NCBI GenBank assembly: GCA_021738405.1
Contig: JAIPCC010000007.1
Span: 1-54,147 of the forward strand
DNA from: Crocinitomicaceae bacterium
GTDB lineage: Bacteria; Bacteroidota; Bacteroidia; Flavobacteriales_D; Crocinitomicaceae
Direction of reading: 5' to 3'
DNA length: 54,147 nt
Every line of letters starts with the position of its first letter. Within the stretch, counting starts at the first letter, position 1. The notes under the pieces are model-generated. The model had not been told where the DNA came from, made no database searches, and was given only the letters and a program-made list of their open reading frames with translations. Below, in pieces: positions 1-8,636 of the stretch. A program made the position numbers and the translations under genes.

Positions 1-455
1 GGGCTGAGTAACGGCGCACTTTGTTTGGGGTCTGCTGAACGCAGGCTGAACCCAAGACCAGCACCTAAATAAGGGTCAATTGCGCCACGGCCGAGTTGCT
101 TGTAAAAAGAATACTTGAGTGCGGCATCAAAATAACCGATGAAACCATTGACACCGATGGAGTCGTTGACTTTTCTTTCTGGTTTGTAGGTTTGTGCGCC
201 GAGCACTGCTTCTGCACTCCAACCGTTGTAAATGTAGCGGTCTACGTACAATCTTGAAGGGAAAGGCAAGCCGTGAAGCTGATCAAAGGGCATGGGGTTG
301 AGTTCTTGGCCGTCGTCGTCGGTGGTGGTCCAGGCGAGTCCGAATTGCCAAAAATAGTTGTCTCGGTTGGTGATCATTTTGTCTGGTTGTGCAAGTGCGG
401 TTGCTTGGATCAAGACAAATAAGAGACTGAAAAATAAGGTAAGTTGTTGGCGCAT
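1..455 (-). CDS. Outer-membrane beta-barrel protein, N-terminal fragment (cut by window edge)
   Basis: The reading frame starts at an ATG at 455 (MRQQLTLFFSLLF...) and stays open to base 1, giving 151 codons; the rest lies left of the window. Residues 1-23 form a typical signal peptide ending ...ATALAQ. The mature part alternates aromatic and polar residues, and ends with a GAGLGFSL stretch preceded by DAALKYSFY, as in transmembrane beta strands of small Bacteroidota porin-like barrels. No specific family is recognised. It is divergent from the IPExxxVDY gene, with a TAAATTTG -7-like element just upstream at 473-480. Confidence 0.7.
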   Translation of the reverse strand, partial: MRQQLTLFFSLLFVLIQATALAQPDKMITNRDNYFWQFGLAWTTTDDDGQELNPMPFDQLHGLPFPSRLYVDRYIYNGWSAEAVLGAQTYKPERKVNDSIGVNGFIGYFDAALKYSFYKQLGRGAIDPYLGAGLGFSLRSADPKQSAPLLS

Positions 456-472
456 GCGTTTGTTTCTATGTA

Positions 473-480
473 CAAATTTA
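473..480 (-). promoter_or_regulatory. -7-like promoter element for the barrel gene
   Basis: Read on the minus strand this is TAAATTTG, an exact match to the Bacteroidota TAnnTTTG element, 17 bases before the ATG at 455. No TTG is seen at the expected 19-21 base distance, so the promoter is only half supported. Confidence 0.4.
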
Positions 481-562
481 ATCAATATCAGAACGGTAGC
501 ACTTTATTCAGAATAAATGATTTGACAATCAATTGTTGATGTGCCGTTTGCTATTAAATGAG

Positions 563-570
563 TAAATTTG
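563..570 (+). promoter_or_regulatory. -7-like promoter element before the IPExxxVDY gene
   Basis: TAAATTTG matches TAnnTTTG exactly and lies six bases before the ATG at 577. The element includes the TTG at 568 that could otherwise be read as an in-frame start, which argues for ATG 577. A TTG lies at 536-538, 24 bases upstream, longer than the usual spacer. A very short or leaderless mRNA would follow. Confidence 0.4.
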
Positions 571-576
571 AGTCGA

Positions 577-1005
577 ATGGGAAAAGTTAAAAAATACGAC
601 CTCACCCTCGACGACGAACAGCCCTTCGAAGTTTACGGAATTTCTACTGCATTTGCCGATTACCGACTCACCTGGGAACTCAACCAAATGCTCGGAATCC
701 ACCTAGAAAAAGAACAACAGCGCTTTGAGCTCTTTATGCCCAAAATCAAGGCCCAGCATGCGTTTAGTTATTTTTCTTACGAAGATCAAGAGCTCCTGAC
801 GCGTTTCTTTTTGATTAAAAACAAACAAGATCAGCAACTTTTGCAAGCAGACCGCCCCATGATCGATTATTTTTTGGTCCTCAAGGATAATTTTTCACAC
901 AAGTCAGAGGTCTTGCTTGAGCAGCTCAGAAAAATAAACGGCATTGTAGCCGTCTTTAGTTTCAATTACGAAGAATTTGACATATTAGATTACCTTACAA
1001 GTTAA
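577..1005 (+). CDS. IPExxxVDY family protein
   Basis: A 142-residue soluble protein with no signal peptide or membrane segment. The stretch around residues 90-105 (ADRPMIDYFLVLKDN) corresponds to the signature that names the IPExxxVDY family, small proteins of unknown function found in Bacteroidota, commonly beside pyruvate kinase as here. Only one base separates its stop codon from pyk, so the two are surely co-transcribed and may be translationally coupled. An upstream TTG at 568 is in frame but falls inside the predicted -7 element, so ATG 577 is preferred. Confidence 0.75.
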   Translation: MGKVKKYDLTLDDEQPFEVYGISTAFADYRLTWELNQMLGIHLEKEQQRFELFMPKIKAQHAFSYFSYEDQELLTRFFLIKNKQDQQLLQADRPMIDYFLVLKDNFSHKSEVLLEQLRKINGIVAVFSFNYEEFDILDYLTS

Positions 1006-1006
1006 C

Positions 1007-2425
1007 ATGAAAAGAACCAAAATAGTGGCCACAATGGGCCCGGCATCGTTAAAAAAAGAAACATTAGCCGACATGATGCGCGCAGGCCTCAATGTTTGCC
1101 GCCTCAATTTTTCGCACGGTAGCCACCAAGACCACGCCGGTGCCGTAACCCTGATCCGCGAACTCAACGAGGAGTTGGGTTTGAATGTGGCTATTCTAGC
1201 CGACCTCCAAGGTCCAAAAATTCGCACCCATGAAATGGAAAACAATGGCGTGCTGATCGAAGTAGGTCAGCAAATCGATGTTGTTGTTGAGAAAGTCTTG
1301 GGCAACAACCAGCGCTTTTCGATCAATTACAACTTACTACCGCGCGATGTCAATCCGGGCGAGCAAATTTTACTAGACGACGGCAAGTTGGTTTTAACTG
1401 TTTTAGAAACCGACGGAAAGGAAAGGATCCGCTGCGAAGTCATTCAAGGTGGCTTGTTGTGTTCCAAAAAGGGCGTCAATTTCCCAAACACCAAAATCTC
1501 GATGCCTTCACTTACTGAGAAAGACATCGAAGACCTCAACTACGCACTTAAATTGGGCGTAGACTGGATTGGCCTCTCTTTTGTGCGCTCGGCCAATTGC
1601 ATCATCGACCTCAAAGAAAGAATTGCCAAAAAACGCAGTATTGCCAAGGTTGTTGCCAAAATAGAAAAACCAGAAGCCTTAGACAACATAGATGCCATTA
1701 TCGAAGAAAGCGATGCGCTGATGGTAGCCCGTGGAGACCTCGGCGTCGAGATTCCATATCAAAATGTGCCCCTCATCCAAAAGATGATCATCAGCAAATC
1801 CATTTCGAAGGCCAAACCAGTCATTGTAGCTACCCAAATGATGGAATCCATGCTCAATAGCCTCACGCCAAGTAGGGCCGAGGTGAATGACGTTGCCAAC
1901 GCAGTGCTAGATGGCGCCGATGCAGTCATGCTTTCGGGCGAAACTTCTGTAGGCCAGTATCCTGTTCAGGTGGTTCAAACGATGGCGAATATCATCAAAG
2001 AAATGGAGCAGCATCCGAGCATGTATCACAAAGAAGAACTGCCGCCAAAAGGCAATCCGCGCTTCATCTCCGACTCCATTTGTTTCAACGCTTGCCGTTT
2101 GGCGCAGCGCGTAGAAGCAAATGCGATCATCACCATGACTTTTTCGGGCTATACCGCCTACAAAATTGCATCTCAACGACCAGCGTCCGAGATTTTTGTC
2201 TTTACCAGTAACCGCAAAATCCTGACCCAGCTCAATTTAGTTTGGGGTGTGCGCGCATTTTACTACAACAAACGCATTTCTACCGACCACACCATCGCCG
2301 ACATCAAGTACATCATGAAAGAAGGCGGTCATCTTCAGACCGGAGATGTCGTGATCAACGTGGCCTCTATTCCGCTAGAAGACCTCGGTGGTTCCAATAT
2401 GTTGAAGCTCTCTTACGTAGATTAA
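1007..2425 (+). CDS. pyk: Pyruvate kinase
   Basis: Converts phosphoenolpyruvate and ADP to pyruvate and ATP in the last step of glycolysis. The 472-residue protein begins with the family-typical MKRTKIVATMGPAS, carries the substrate-binding NFSHG region, the metal-binding MVARGDLGVEIP motif and the MMESM segment, and ends in the normal C-terminal alpha/beta domain, so it is full length. It follows the IPExxxVDY gene with one base between them. recJ starts 38 bases downstream. Identification rests on direct recognition of conserved motifs throughout. Confidence 0.97.
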   Translation: MKRTKIVATMGPASLKKETLADMMRAGLNVCRLNFSHGSHQDHAGAVTLIRELNEELGLNVAILADLQGPKIRTHEMENNGVLIEVGQQIDVVVEKVLGNNQRFSINYNLLPRDVNPGEQILLDDGKLVLTVLETDGKERIRCEVIQGGLLCSKKGVNFPNTKISMPSLTEKDIEDLNYALKLGVDWIGLSFVRSANCIIDLKERIAKKRSIAKVVAKIEKPEALDNIDAIIEESDALMVARGDLGVEIPYQNVPLIQKMIISKSISKAKPVIVATQMMESMLNSLTPSRAEVNDVANAVLDGADAVMLSGETSVGQYPVQVVQTMANIIKEMEQHPSMYHKEELPPKGNPRFISDSICFNACRLAQRVEANAIITMTFSGYTAYKIASQRPASEIFVFTSNRKILTQLNLVWGVRAFYYNKRISTDHTIADIKYIMKEGGHLQTGDVVINVASIPLEDLGGSNMLKLSYVD

Positions 2426-2463
2426 CGGAAGGCGCGCATGCCTGAACCGTGTAATTTTACCAA

Positions 2464-4185
2464 ATGAACCCATCCTGGAAACTCCGGGCTCAAGAGCCTT
2501 TGTCTGCTGTTACTGACCTTTCACAAGAACTCAAAATCCCAAATTTTGCAGCACAATTGCTCGTGCAACGCGGTATCGCCAACAGACAAAGCGCAGTAGC
2601 CTTCTTCAAGCCACAGCAAAATACCTTGCACGATCCTTTTCTATTGCTCAACATGCAGGCTGCCGTGCACAGGCTCCAGTGGGCAATTGCCAAGCAAGAA
2701 AAGGTGCTTTTATACGGCGATTACGACGTCGATGGCACCACTGCCGTAGCGCTCATGGCAGAACAGCTCGCTTTACTCGGTTTGCAGTGCGCTTTTTACA
2801 TCCCTGACCGCTATAAAGAAGGTTATGGCGTGAGCGAAGCAGGTATCGACTACGCAATCGCCGAGCGCTTTCATTTACTCATTACACTAGATTGCGGCAT
2901 CAAAGCGCAAGGAGTACTCGGGCGCGCCAAAGCCGCCGGTATTGACGTCATTGTCTGTGACCACCACCAACCCGACGACAACCTTCCAGATGCGCTCATT
3001 TTGAATCCAAAGCAAAACGACTGCACTTATCCGTTCAAAGAACTTTCTGGTTGTGGTGTCGCCTTTAAATTGTTACAAGGACTTTATCAATATTTAAATA
3101 TCGACCAAAGCGCTTTGTTTCAAAGTTTAGATCTTGTAGCGCTGTCAATTGGCGCTGATATTGTCGAAATGACCGATGAAAATCGGGTGTTATGTGCCAA
3201 AGGCTTAGCCCAACTCAATAGTGCACCTAGGCCAGCATTTTTAGCCATTTTAGCCCTGGCCAAAAAGGCGCTTCCACTTTCATTACGCGACGTCGTTTTT
3301 GTTTTGGCACCGCGCATCAATGCTGCGGGCCGTATTGCCTCTGGCAAGCGCGCCGTCGACTGGATGCTCAGCACCAATGCCGCCGAAATCGCGGATCTCG
3401 CCCAAGACATCAATACAGACAACACCACGCGCCGCGCCTTGGATCAAGAAATGACTGCCCAAGCATTGGCGCAAATTGAGGCAGATCCTCTGTTCCAAGA
3501 TCAGTTTACCACTATTGTACACGACCCCACTTGGCACAAAGGCGTAGTTGGTATTGTGGCCTCTCGGCTCATCGAAACCCATTACCGGCCAACAATCGTG
3601 CTCACGGAGTCTAACGGAGTGCTCACCGGATCTGCGCGCTGCATGCAGCCTCTCAATTTGTATGACCTACTCGAGCGCTGCCAAAACCATTTGTTGCAAT
3701 TTGGCGGGCATCAATTTGCAGCTGGCCTCACGCTAGTGCCTGAGCAGCTTCCTGCCTTCAAAGCGGCATTTGAAAATGCTGTTTCCAGTGCGCTGTCAAC
3801 ACAAAAATTAAAAAGGCAAATCGACATCGATACGGAACTTGACTTCAAAGAGTTGGGCTCCAATCCTCAGGTTCACTTTTTGCGCATCCTCCAAATCCTC
3901 GAGGCTTTTGAACCTTGCGGGCCCGGCAATATGCATCCGGTCTTTTTGGCCAAAAATTGCATGGTATTGGAATACAAAGTACTCAAAGGCGCACACCTCA
4001 AACTCAAAGTGATACAAGAGGGTTCACAGGTACCAATCGACGCCATCGGATTTCAACTTGCGGCTTTCGAAAAAGAGCTGGCTGTTGGCGTCTTCATCGA
4101 TATCGTTTTTCAGATCAGCTCCAATACGTATATGAACCGCACAACGCTGCAACTCGTGCTCCAAGATTTGTGTACGAGCGCTTAG
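2464..4185 (+). CDS. recJ: Single-stranded-DNA-specific exonuclease RecJ
   Basis: 5'-3' exonuclease acting on single-stranded DNA in recombination and mismatch repair. The 573-residue protein has the DHH phosphoesterase core: GDYDVDGTTA near residue 85 and VCDHHQPDD near residue 162 are the metal-binding motifs, followed by the DHHA1 domain with the GGHQFAAGLT signature near residue 418 and the C-terminal OB-like domain. Length fits bacterial RecJ. It begins 38 bases after pyk and ends 18 bases before ribE, suggesting one transcription unit with possible internal promoters. Confidence 0.96.
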   Translation: MNPSWKLRAQEPLSAVTDLSQELKIPNFAAQLLVQRGIANRQSAVAFFKPQQNTLHDPFLLLNMQAAVHRLQWAIAKQEKVLLYGDYDVDGTTAVALMAEQLALLGLQCAFYIPDRYKEGYGVSEAGIDYAIAERFHLLITLDCGIKAQGVLGRAKAAGIDVIVCDHHQPDDNLPDALILNPKQNDCTYPFKELSGCGVAFKLLQGLYQYLNIDQSALFQSLDLVALSIGADIVEMTDENRVLCAKGLAQLNSAPRPAFLAILALAKKALPLSLRDVVFVLAPRINAAGRIASGKRAVDWMLSTNAAEIADLAQDINTDNTTRRALDQEMTAQALAQIEADPLFQDQFTTIVHDPTWHKGVVGIVASRLIETHYRPTIVLTESNGVLTGSARCMQPLNLYDLLERCQNHLLQFGGHQFAAGLTLVPEQLPAFKAAFENAVSSALSTQKLKRQIDIDTELDFKELGSNPQVHFLRILQILEAFEPCGPGNMHPVFLAKNCMVLEYKVLKGAHLKLKVIQEGSQVPIDAIGFQLAAFEKELAVGVFIDIVFQISSNTYMNRTTLQLVLQDLCTSA

Positions 4186-4199
4186 TTTGCGTAAGTTTG
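4167..4199 (+). promoter_or_regulatory. Candidate Bacteroidota-type promoter for ribE
   Basis: TTTG at 4167-4170, a 21-base spacer and TAAGTTTG at 4192-4199 fit the -33/-7 consensus. It overlaps the end of recJ, and the -7 element ends only four bases before the ribE ATG, so a transcript from here would be leaderless or nearly so. Confidence 0.45.
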
Positions 4200-4203
4200 C
4201 AAC

Positions 4204-4788
4204 ATGTTTACAGGAATCATCGAAGAAGTGGGCCAAGTAATGGCCATAGAAAAAGAAGCAGGTAACATCCATTTTACCATTGCTTCAGGTTTGTCGGCGG
4301 GCTTTAAAATTGACCAAAGTGTGGCACACAACGGCTGTTGCCTCACGGTCGTGGCTCAGAACGATCAACAGCATGTTGTTACGGCCATCCACGAAACACT
4401 ATTGAAAACCAATTTAGGTACTTGGCAAATCGGCACCAAAGTGAATATCGAGCGCTGCATGCAATTGGGCGGCAGGCTAGATGGCCATATGGTGCAGGGT
4501 CATGTAGATTGTGTCGGGACTTGCACAGAAGTCTTAGATGAAAACGGCTCATGGCGTTTTACTTTTCAGCACCCAGACGCTTTTGTTACGGTAGAAAAGG
4601 GGTCTATTACTGTAAACGGTACAAGCCTTACTGTTGTGGATGCGCAGAAAGGGCAATTCTCGGTCTGCATCATTCCATATACTTATGAGCATACAAACTT
4701 CAAGGAAATCAAAGAAGGAACTATTGTGAATCTAGAATTTGATATTATTGGCAAATACGTAGCGCGCTACTTGAGTTTGCAACAATAA
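4204..4788 (+). CDS. ribE: Riboflavin synthase, alpha subunit
   Basis: Dismutates two 6,7-dimethyl-8-ribityllumazine molecules to riboflavin, the last step of the pathway. The 194-residue protein shows the two lumazine-binding barrels of the family: the first opens with MFTGIIEEVGQV and carries the NGCCLTV segment, the second opens near residue 98 with HMVQGHVDCVGTC and carries the NGTSLTVVD repeat of that segment. The conserved MFTG start fixes the initiation codon. It is the last gene of the plus-strand group before a strong terminator. Confidence 0.96.
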   Translation: MFTGIIEEVGQVMAIEKEAGNIHFTIASGLSAGFKIDQSVAHNGCCLTVVAQNDQQHVVTAIHETLLKTNLGTWQIGTKVNIERCMQLGGRLDGHMVQGHVDCVGTCTEVLDENGSWRFTFQHPDAFVTVEKGSITVNGTSLTVVDAQKGQFSVCIIPYTYEHTNFKEIKEGTIVNLEFDIIGKYVARYLSLQQ

Positions 4789-4814
4789 CTCAGTGCTTAG
4801 CAATACTTGAGAAT

Positions 4815-4845
4815 AAAAATGGTGGCCCGGAGGGCCGCCATTTTT
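4815..4845. terminator. Bidirectional intrinsic terminator
   Basis: A 13-bp inverted repeat (AAAAATGGTGGCC / GGCCGCCATTTTT, one G-T wobble) with a five-base loop and T-runs on both sides lies between the convergent stops of ribE (4788) and the TPR gene (4866). Confidence 0.9.
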
Positions 4846-4865
4846 ATTTCGAATGAACTTGTTTA

Positions 4866-6521
4866 TTAGTTGCGAACAGGCGCAGCTGGTTTTGGTGTTG
4901 CTGCTGGCACTGGATCTTTGATACCGAGTGCTTTTTTAGCCACTGCATCGTTTGGCTCCATTGCTAAGATTTCTTCAAAGTACTTTTTGGCTTTGTCGAG
5001 GTCTTTATTCGCAGACTTTGAGTAGTAATCTGCAACATAACGCAAGGATTCGAGTACGAATGCTTTCTTGGTAGGCTGCATGCGGTCTTCGGCTTTCACC
5101 ATCTCGGTAACTTTGAGGTAGAACGGGAAGGCCATCCATTTTTCATTGTTGGTGTCCATCTTGTAGTTGGAGCGTCCGCGATAGATGTGAGCAGGTATAT
5201 ATGTAGAGTCATTTTTGATCACGATTTGGAAGATACTATCTGCTGTTTTGTAGTCGTTGCGACCAAAATAGTAGGCTTTTCCAAGGTCGTACTCTTCTTG
5301 GGCCATGAGTTTACCGTTTTTCTGACGGCGAACGTCATAAGCTGAAATGACTTTGTCATACATTTTGTTTTTGTTGTAGAGCTTGATGAGTTCATTTGCA
5401 AGTTCTTTGTAAGCAATTTCGTTGATGCTTGCCGCTTGTTCAAAAGCCAGAATAGCTAGGCTATCTTGATTTTTCTTTTGATAGATGGTACCTCTTAACT
5501 TGTAGTCTTGGTAGTTGATTTTGTCTTGTGGCACCATTGTAAAGAAGCGGTCACTAGCGGCTAATGCTTTGTCAAGAAAGAGACTGTCCGCGGTGCAATT
5601 AGCATAAGCAAATGCGTAGAAACGTTGAATAAAGAAGTTATTCATATTGCTAGCTACTAGGATATCGAGTTGTGGAAGCATCACGCACCATTGTGATGCA
5701 CCATAAAGCGCGTTCACATAGCGGTAGCGAGACTCAATATTGTTATTGAGCTCGAGGTATTTCAACCAGTTCTCAATGGCTAGTTCGTTCTTGCCAAACA
5801 TCATGAAGAGCTCTGCGTTCAAACGGTAAGCTGGTGCATACGTAGGATCAATTCCTTTGGCCTCGTTGTACATTTTGTTGGCTTCAGCCTCGTTGCGTGC
5901 ACGTTGATAGATGAGTGCTTTGCGCACGATACCACGTGGAGACTTCGGATTGATAACCAAAACTTGGTTGTAGGCCTTGAGTGCCTCAGAAGCATCAGAA
6001 GAATTGCGTGCATAAAGTGCATCGCCTTTGAGCAAGTAGTTGTCTTCGTTGGTCGGATCTTTGAGAATCGCTTCTTCAATCAAAACAAGTGCTTCGTCGA
6101 GGTTTTTCTTAGGAGCTTCAACGTAGATTTCTACAATGCCACGAATGACTTCTGCTTTTTTGAGCTTGTCTTTTTTGGTCATCAAAAGGGCCTTGGTAAA
6201 CTCAGCTTTTGCTTCAGTTTCTTTGCCTTCGAGCCAAAGTACACGGCCTTGGCCAACAAGTGGCAGCGCGCGAAGTTTGTCTACCTCATAGCCTTTTTTC
6301 CACATGATTTTTGCGGAATCGAGTTCTTCCATTTCAAAATAGCAGTCACCAAAATAGAAATAGTTTTCACCGTTGATTGGATCGGCGGCCACTAATTTCT
6401 TGAAGTCGTTGATTGCTTCGCGGTAGCGTTCGTTTTCGGTTTTTGCATTTGCAACTTTAAGGGTCTGAGCGTAATGGAGCCCAGAAATAAGAAGCGTACT
6501 GAGGAGTAAGATGCGTTTCAT
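4866..6521 (-). CDS. Exported tetratricopeptide-repeat protein
   Basis: A 551-residue protein with a signal peptide (MKRILLLSTLLISGLHYAQ) followed by tandem TPR helices across most of the length, for example GENYFYFGDCYFEMEELDSA near residue 50 and DNYLLKGDALYARN near 160, and a short Pro/Ala-rich tail. TPR arrays scaffold protein contacts, here probably in the periplasm. It is the last gene of the minus-strand exbB-exbD-exbD-tonB-pstS-TPR order that recurs in Flavobacteria; 83 bases separate it from the pstS-like gene. Its exact role in that cassette is unknown. Confidence 0.85.
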   Translation of the reverse strand: MKRILLLSTLLISGLHYAQTLKVANAKTENERYREAINDFKKLVAADPINGENYFYFGDCYFEMEELDSAKIMWKKGYEVDKLRALPLVGQGRVLWLEGKETEAKAEFTKALLMTKKDKLKKAEVIRGIVEIYVEAPKKNLDEALVLIEEAILKDPTNEDNYLLKGDALYARNSSDASEALKAYNQVLVINPKSPRGIVRKALIYQRARNEAEANKMYNEAKGIDPTYAPAYRLNAELFMMFGKNELAIENWLKYLELNNNIESRYRYVNALYGASQWCVMLPQLDILVASNMNNFFIQRFYAFAYANCTADSLFLDKALAASDRFFTMVPQDKINYQDYKLRGTIYQKKNQDSLAILAFEQAASINEIAYKELANELIKLYNKNKMYDKVISAYDVRRQKNGKLMAQEEYDLGKAYYFGRNDYKTADSIFQIVIKNDSTYIPAHIYRGRSNYKMDTNNEKWMAFPFYLKVTEMVKAEDRMQPTKKAFVLESLRYVADYYSKSANKDLDKAKKYFEEILAMEPNDAVAKKALGIKDPVPAATPKPAAPVRN

Positions 6522-6604
6522 GTCTGTGTATTTAACTTATTTTCCGGCCAAAAATAGCCTAGTTTTTTGGGATACAAAAATTGTGCCTATTATTATTTTT
6601 TGAA

Positions 6605-7513
6605 TTATTGCAAAACGAGCCTAACTGGCGTGAGGGCAGGCACGAGTCCTGACTTCTGAATGAGGAGTTGTCCTTTGTCGTCTTTTTTCATGAACAGCAC
6701 AAATCCGGTGTTTAATCCAGACCTGCGACCCTTGTTGATGACCCATACGTCGCGGATGAGCGGATACTCTTTGGTGTAAATAAAACCAGCATATGGCTTG
6801 CAAGCAGTTTCGGGGTCTGTATCGTAAACAGATGCTATGCTGAGCCCATCCATGAAGGCCATTGAAGTTGGGTCTTCTTGATCGGAAATCCAGTTGAGGC
6901 CAATAATGCCCATGGTGCCCGGATGCGTTTTGACATAATTGATGACTTCCTGATTTGAATGAAGTGCCGAAACATTTTTTCCCAATTCTGCAATCTGCAG
7001 CATATTGACCATGAAGTTGAAGTTGGCAGAGCCGTTTTGATCAAATACTATTTGCTTTGGTAAAGTGTTGGAAGGAAGTTTGGTTTTATCGCCGCGCAGT
7101 AAATTTCTGATTTGATCCACGCTTAAGAGTGTATCGGTCATGGTAGGGTGCATAATGATCACTACGGCATCTGAAGCAATTTTGTCGCTGCGGTAAGAAA
7201 CATTTTTACTCTTGAGGTATTCTTTTTCTTTGTCGTTGAAATCTCTGGTAATGACAATCGTTTTGGACTTGTTATTATAAAATGCCTCGATAATGTCATT
7301 TTCAGTGCGGTATTGCGCACTTACCCGTGCTCTAGGGTACTGACTCATGAACGTTTCAATAGAGGTCTCGAACAAAGGCTGAAAGGATTGTTCGACGAGA
7401 ATTTTTGCTTTGCCGCGGCCGTGTGCATCTTTTTGATACACAAAAGGGTTGTTGTTGTGGTCACAGGCGGTGAGCGCCATGATACCAACAAGAAGGAGAA
7501 GTAGGGATTTCAT
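6605..7513 (-). CDS. PstS-like phosphate-binding lipoprotein
   Basis: 302 residues with a lipoprotein signal (MKSLLLLLVGIMALTACDHN; lipobox cysteine at 17), then a periplasmic-binding-protein fold of the PstS/PBP-like domain type: VEQSFQPLFETSIETF near residue 41, SDAVVIIMHPT near 113, and a FDQNGSANFNF segment where PstS proteins contact phosphate. Phosphate binding is inferred from the family. No pstA, pstB or pstC permease gene is adjacent, so this is an orphan binding protein in the Ton cassette. It follows the 63-residue membrane protein by seven bases and is probably co-transcribed with it. Confidence 0.82.
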   Translation of the reverse strand: MKSLLLLLVGIMALTACDHNNNPFVYQKDAHGRGKAKILVEQSFQPLFETSIETFMSQYPRARVSAQYRTENDIIEAFYNNKSKTIVITRDFNDKEKEYLKSKNVSYRSDKIASDAVVIIMHPTMTDTLLSVDQIRNLLRGDKTKLPSNTLPKQIVFDQNGSANFNFMVNMLQIAELGKNVSALHSNQEVINYVKTHPGTMGIIGLNWISDQEDPTSMAFMDGLSIASVYDTDPETACKPYAGFIYTKEYPLIRDVWVINKGRRSGLNTGFVLFMKKDDKGQLLIQKSGLVPALTPVRLVLQ

Positions 7514-7520
7514 AGGAAAC

Positions 7521-7712
7521 TTATTTTTGAATAGACTTGAACCCTTTGTAAACGCGCCACGCCCTGAATAAACCGTAGCTCATGAATACGGCGATCATGA
7601 CTTGCTTGCGCCATGGCTCCATTTCAATTAATTCGGTACTGAGCAGTACGATGGCAAAACCAAAACACAATACTACGACCAAAATGCCTAGAAAATGTTG
7701 TATGTATTTCAT
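7521..7712 (-). CDS. Small membrane protein in the Ton cassette
   Basis: A 63-residue protein starting MKYIQHFLGILVVV, with two hydrophobic stretches (residues 5-24 and 38-50) and a basic C-terminus (RAWRVYKGFKSIQK). An in-frame start exists 90 bases further upstream, but that would place the terminator of tonB inside the coding region, so the ATG at 7712 is preferred. No family is recognised. Small membrane proteins occur at this place between tonB and pstS in related genomes, but a role in Ton function is only a guess from position. Confidence 0.7.
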   Translation of the reverse strand: MKYIQHFLGILVVVLCFGFAIVLLSTELIEMEPWRKQVMIAVFMSYGLFRAWRVYKGFKSIQK

Positions 7713-7729
7713 ATTTATTTGGGAAAAAA

Positions 7730-7751
7730 AATCCCCATCGAGATGGGGATT
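7730..7751 (-). terminator. Intrinsic terminator after tonB
   Basis: A perfect 9-bp inverted repeat (AATCCCCAT / ATGGGGATT) with a CGAG-type four-base loop, followed on the minus strand by seven or more T. It lies 15 bases past the tonB stop codon and separates the exbB-tonB transcript from the small membrane protein and pstS-like genes. Confidence 0.9.
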
Positions 7752-7765
7752 AAAATTGGTTAGTG

Positions 7766-8632
7766 CTATTGGGTGTCGTAGGTGATTGGTACGCGAACCC
7801 AAAGTCGGACTGGGCGACCAGCATTTTTAGCTGGAGTCCAGGGTGGGAACTTATTGACAACTGCAAGTGCTTCTTTGTTACAAGCTGGGCACTCTACAAT
7901 TGGTCGTTCAACACTCGCATTAGAGATGCGGCCGTCTTTTTCTACAACGAAGCGAACAACTACTTTACCTTTTACACCAAGTTCGATGGCTTCGTCTGGA
8001 TAAATGAGCTTTTCGTTAATGAAACCACTCATTTTGTCGTAGCCACCAGGGAATTCGGCATCTTCTTCTGCAACATCAACTACTTCTTCGAATACAGGCT
8101 GGTTGTCGGTAAGTGCCGGACCATCTTCTTGGGTATTTGGTAAACCCCAATCGGAGTCGCCATCGTTGGTTTCTGTTGAGATGGTAACGGTTTCCAACTC
8201 TGCTTGAGATACCAATGGTTCTTCGACGAATTCGTCTTCTGCAACCGGTGCCATAAACGCTTGTGTTTGCGTCATTGGTGGTGGCGGAGGCGTTGTTGGT
8301 GGAGGTGGAGGTGGCACATCAGTTTTCGGAGGCGCAATGGTGAAGTTTTTGTCACTCACTCTTGGCTTCTTGACTTCCTCTTTGGGAAGGTTTTTGATGA
8401 TGATAGAGGCAACAAACGCCAAGGCTGCAAGTGCAACAAGACCACCCAAAATGAGTGTCATGCGTTTGTTGTAGCCACTGCGGAGAACGTAAGCGCCATA
8501 TTCGCGGTTGCGATGGGCGAAAACGGCTTCATTGCGGCTTACTGAAGTAATGGCTTCCCAGTTGCGATTGACGTAGTAATCGAATAAGGAGAAACCTGTT
8601 ACAAGTGCGACGATAACATAAATGACTGTCAT
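7766..8632 (-). CDS. tonB: Energy transducer TonB
   Basis: Links the proton-motive force harvested by ExbB/ExbD to outer-membrane TonB-dependent receptors. The 288-residue protein has an N-terminal segment MTVIYVIVALVTGFSLF, a second membrane segment near residues 59-82 (MTLILGGLVALAALAF), a proline-rich periplasm-spanning stretch (PPPPPPTTPPPPPM near 110-123), and the C-terminal TonB domain (about 200-288: IYPDEAIELGVKGKVVVRFV, then WTPAKNAGRPVRLWV). It lies four bases after exbD and ends at a clear terminator. The two-helix N-terminus is common in Bacteroidota TonB proteins. Confidence 0.93.
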   Translation of the reverse strand: MTVIYVIVALVTGFSLFDYYVNRNWEAITSVSRNEAVFAHRNREYGAYVLRSGYNKRMTLILGGLVALAALAFVASIIIKNLPKEEVKKPRVSDKNFTIAPPKTDVPPPPPPTTPPPPPMTQTQAFMAPVAEDEFVEEPLVSQAELETVTISTETNDGDSDWGLPNTQEDGPALTDNQPVFEEVVDVAEEDAEFPGGYDKMSGFINEKLIYPDEAIELGVKGKVVVRFVVEKDGRISNASVERPIVECPACNKEALAVVNKFPPWTPAKNAGRPVRLWVRVPITYDTQ

Positions 8633-8636
8633 GACC

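Noticed and set aside
568-576. TTG start at 568 for the IPExxxVDY gene
   Set aside because: It falls inside the TAAATTTG -7-like element; ATG 577 gives a normal N-terminus.
5904-6395. 163-codon plus-strand frame over the TPR gene
   Set aside because: A Phe/Cys-rich translation complementary to Lys/Glu-rich TPR codons; a typical antisense shadow.
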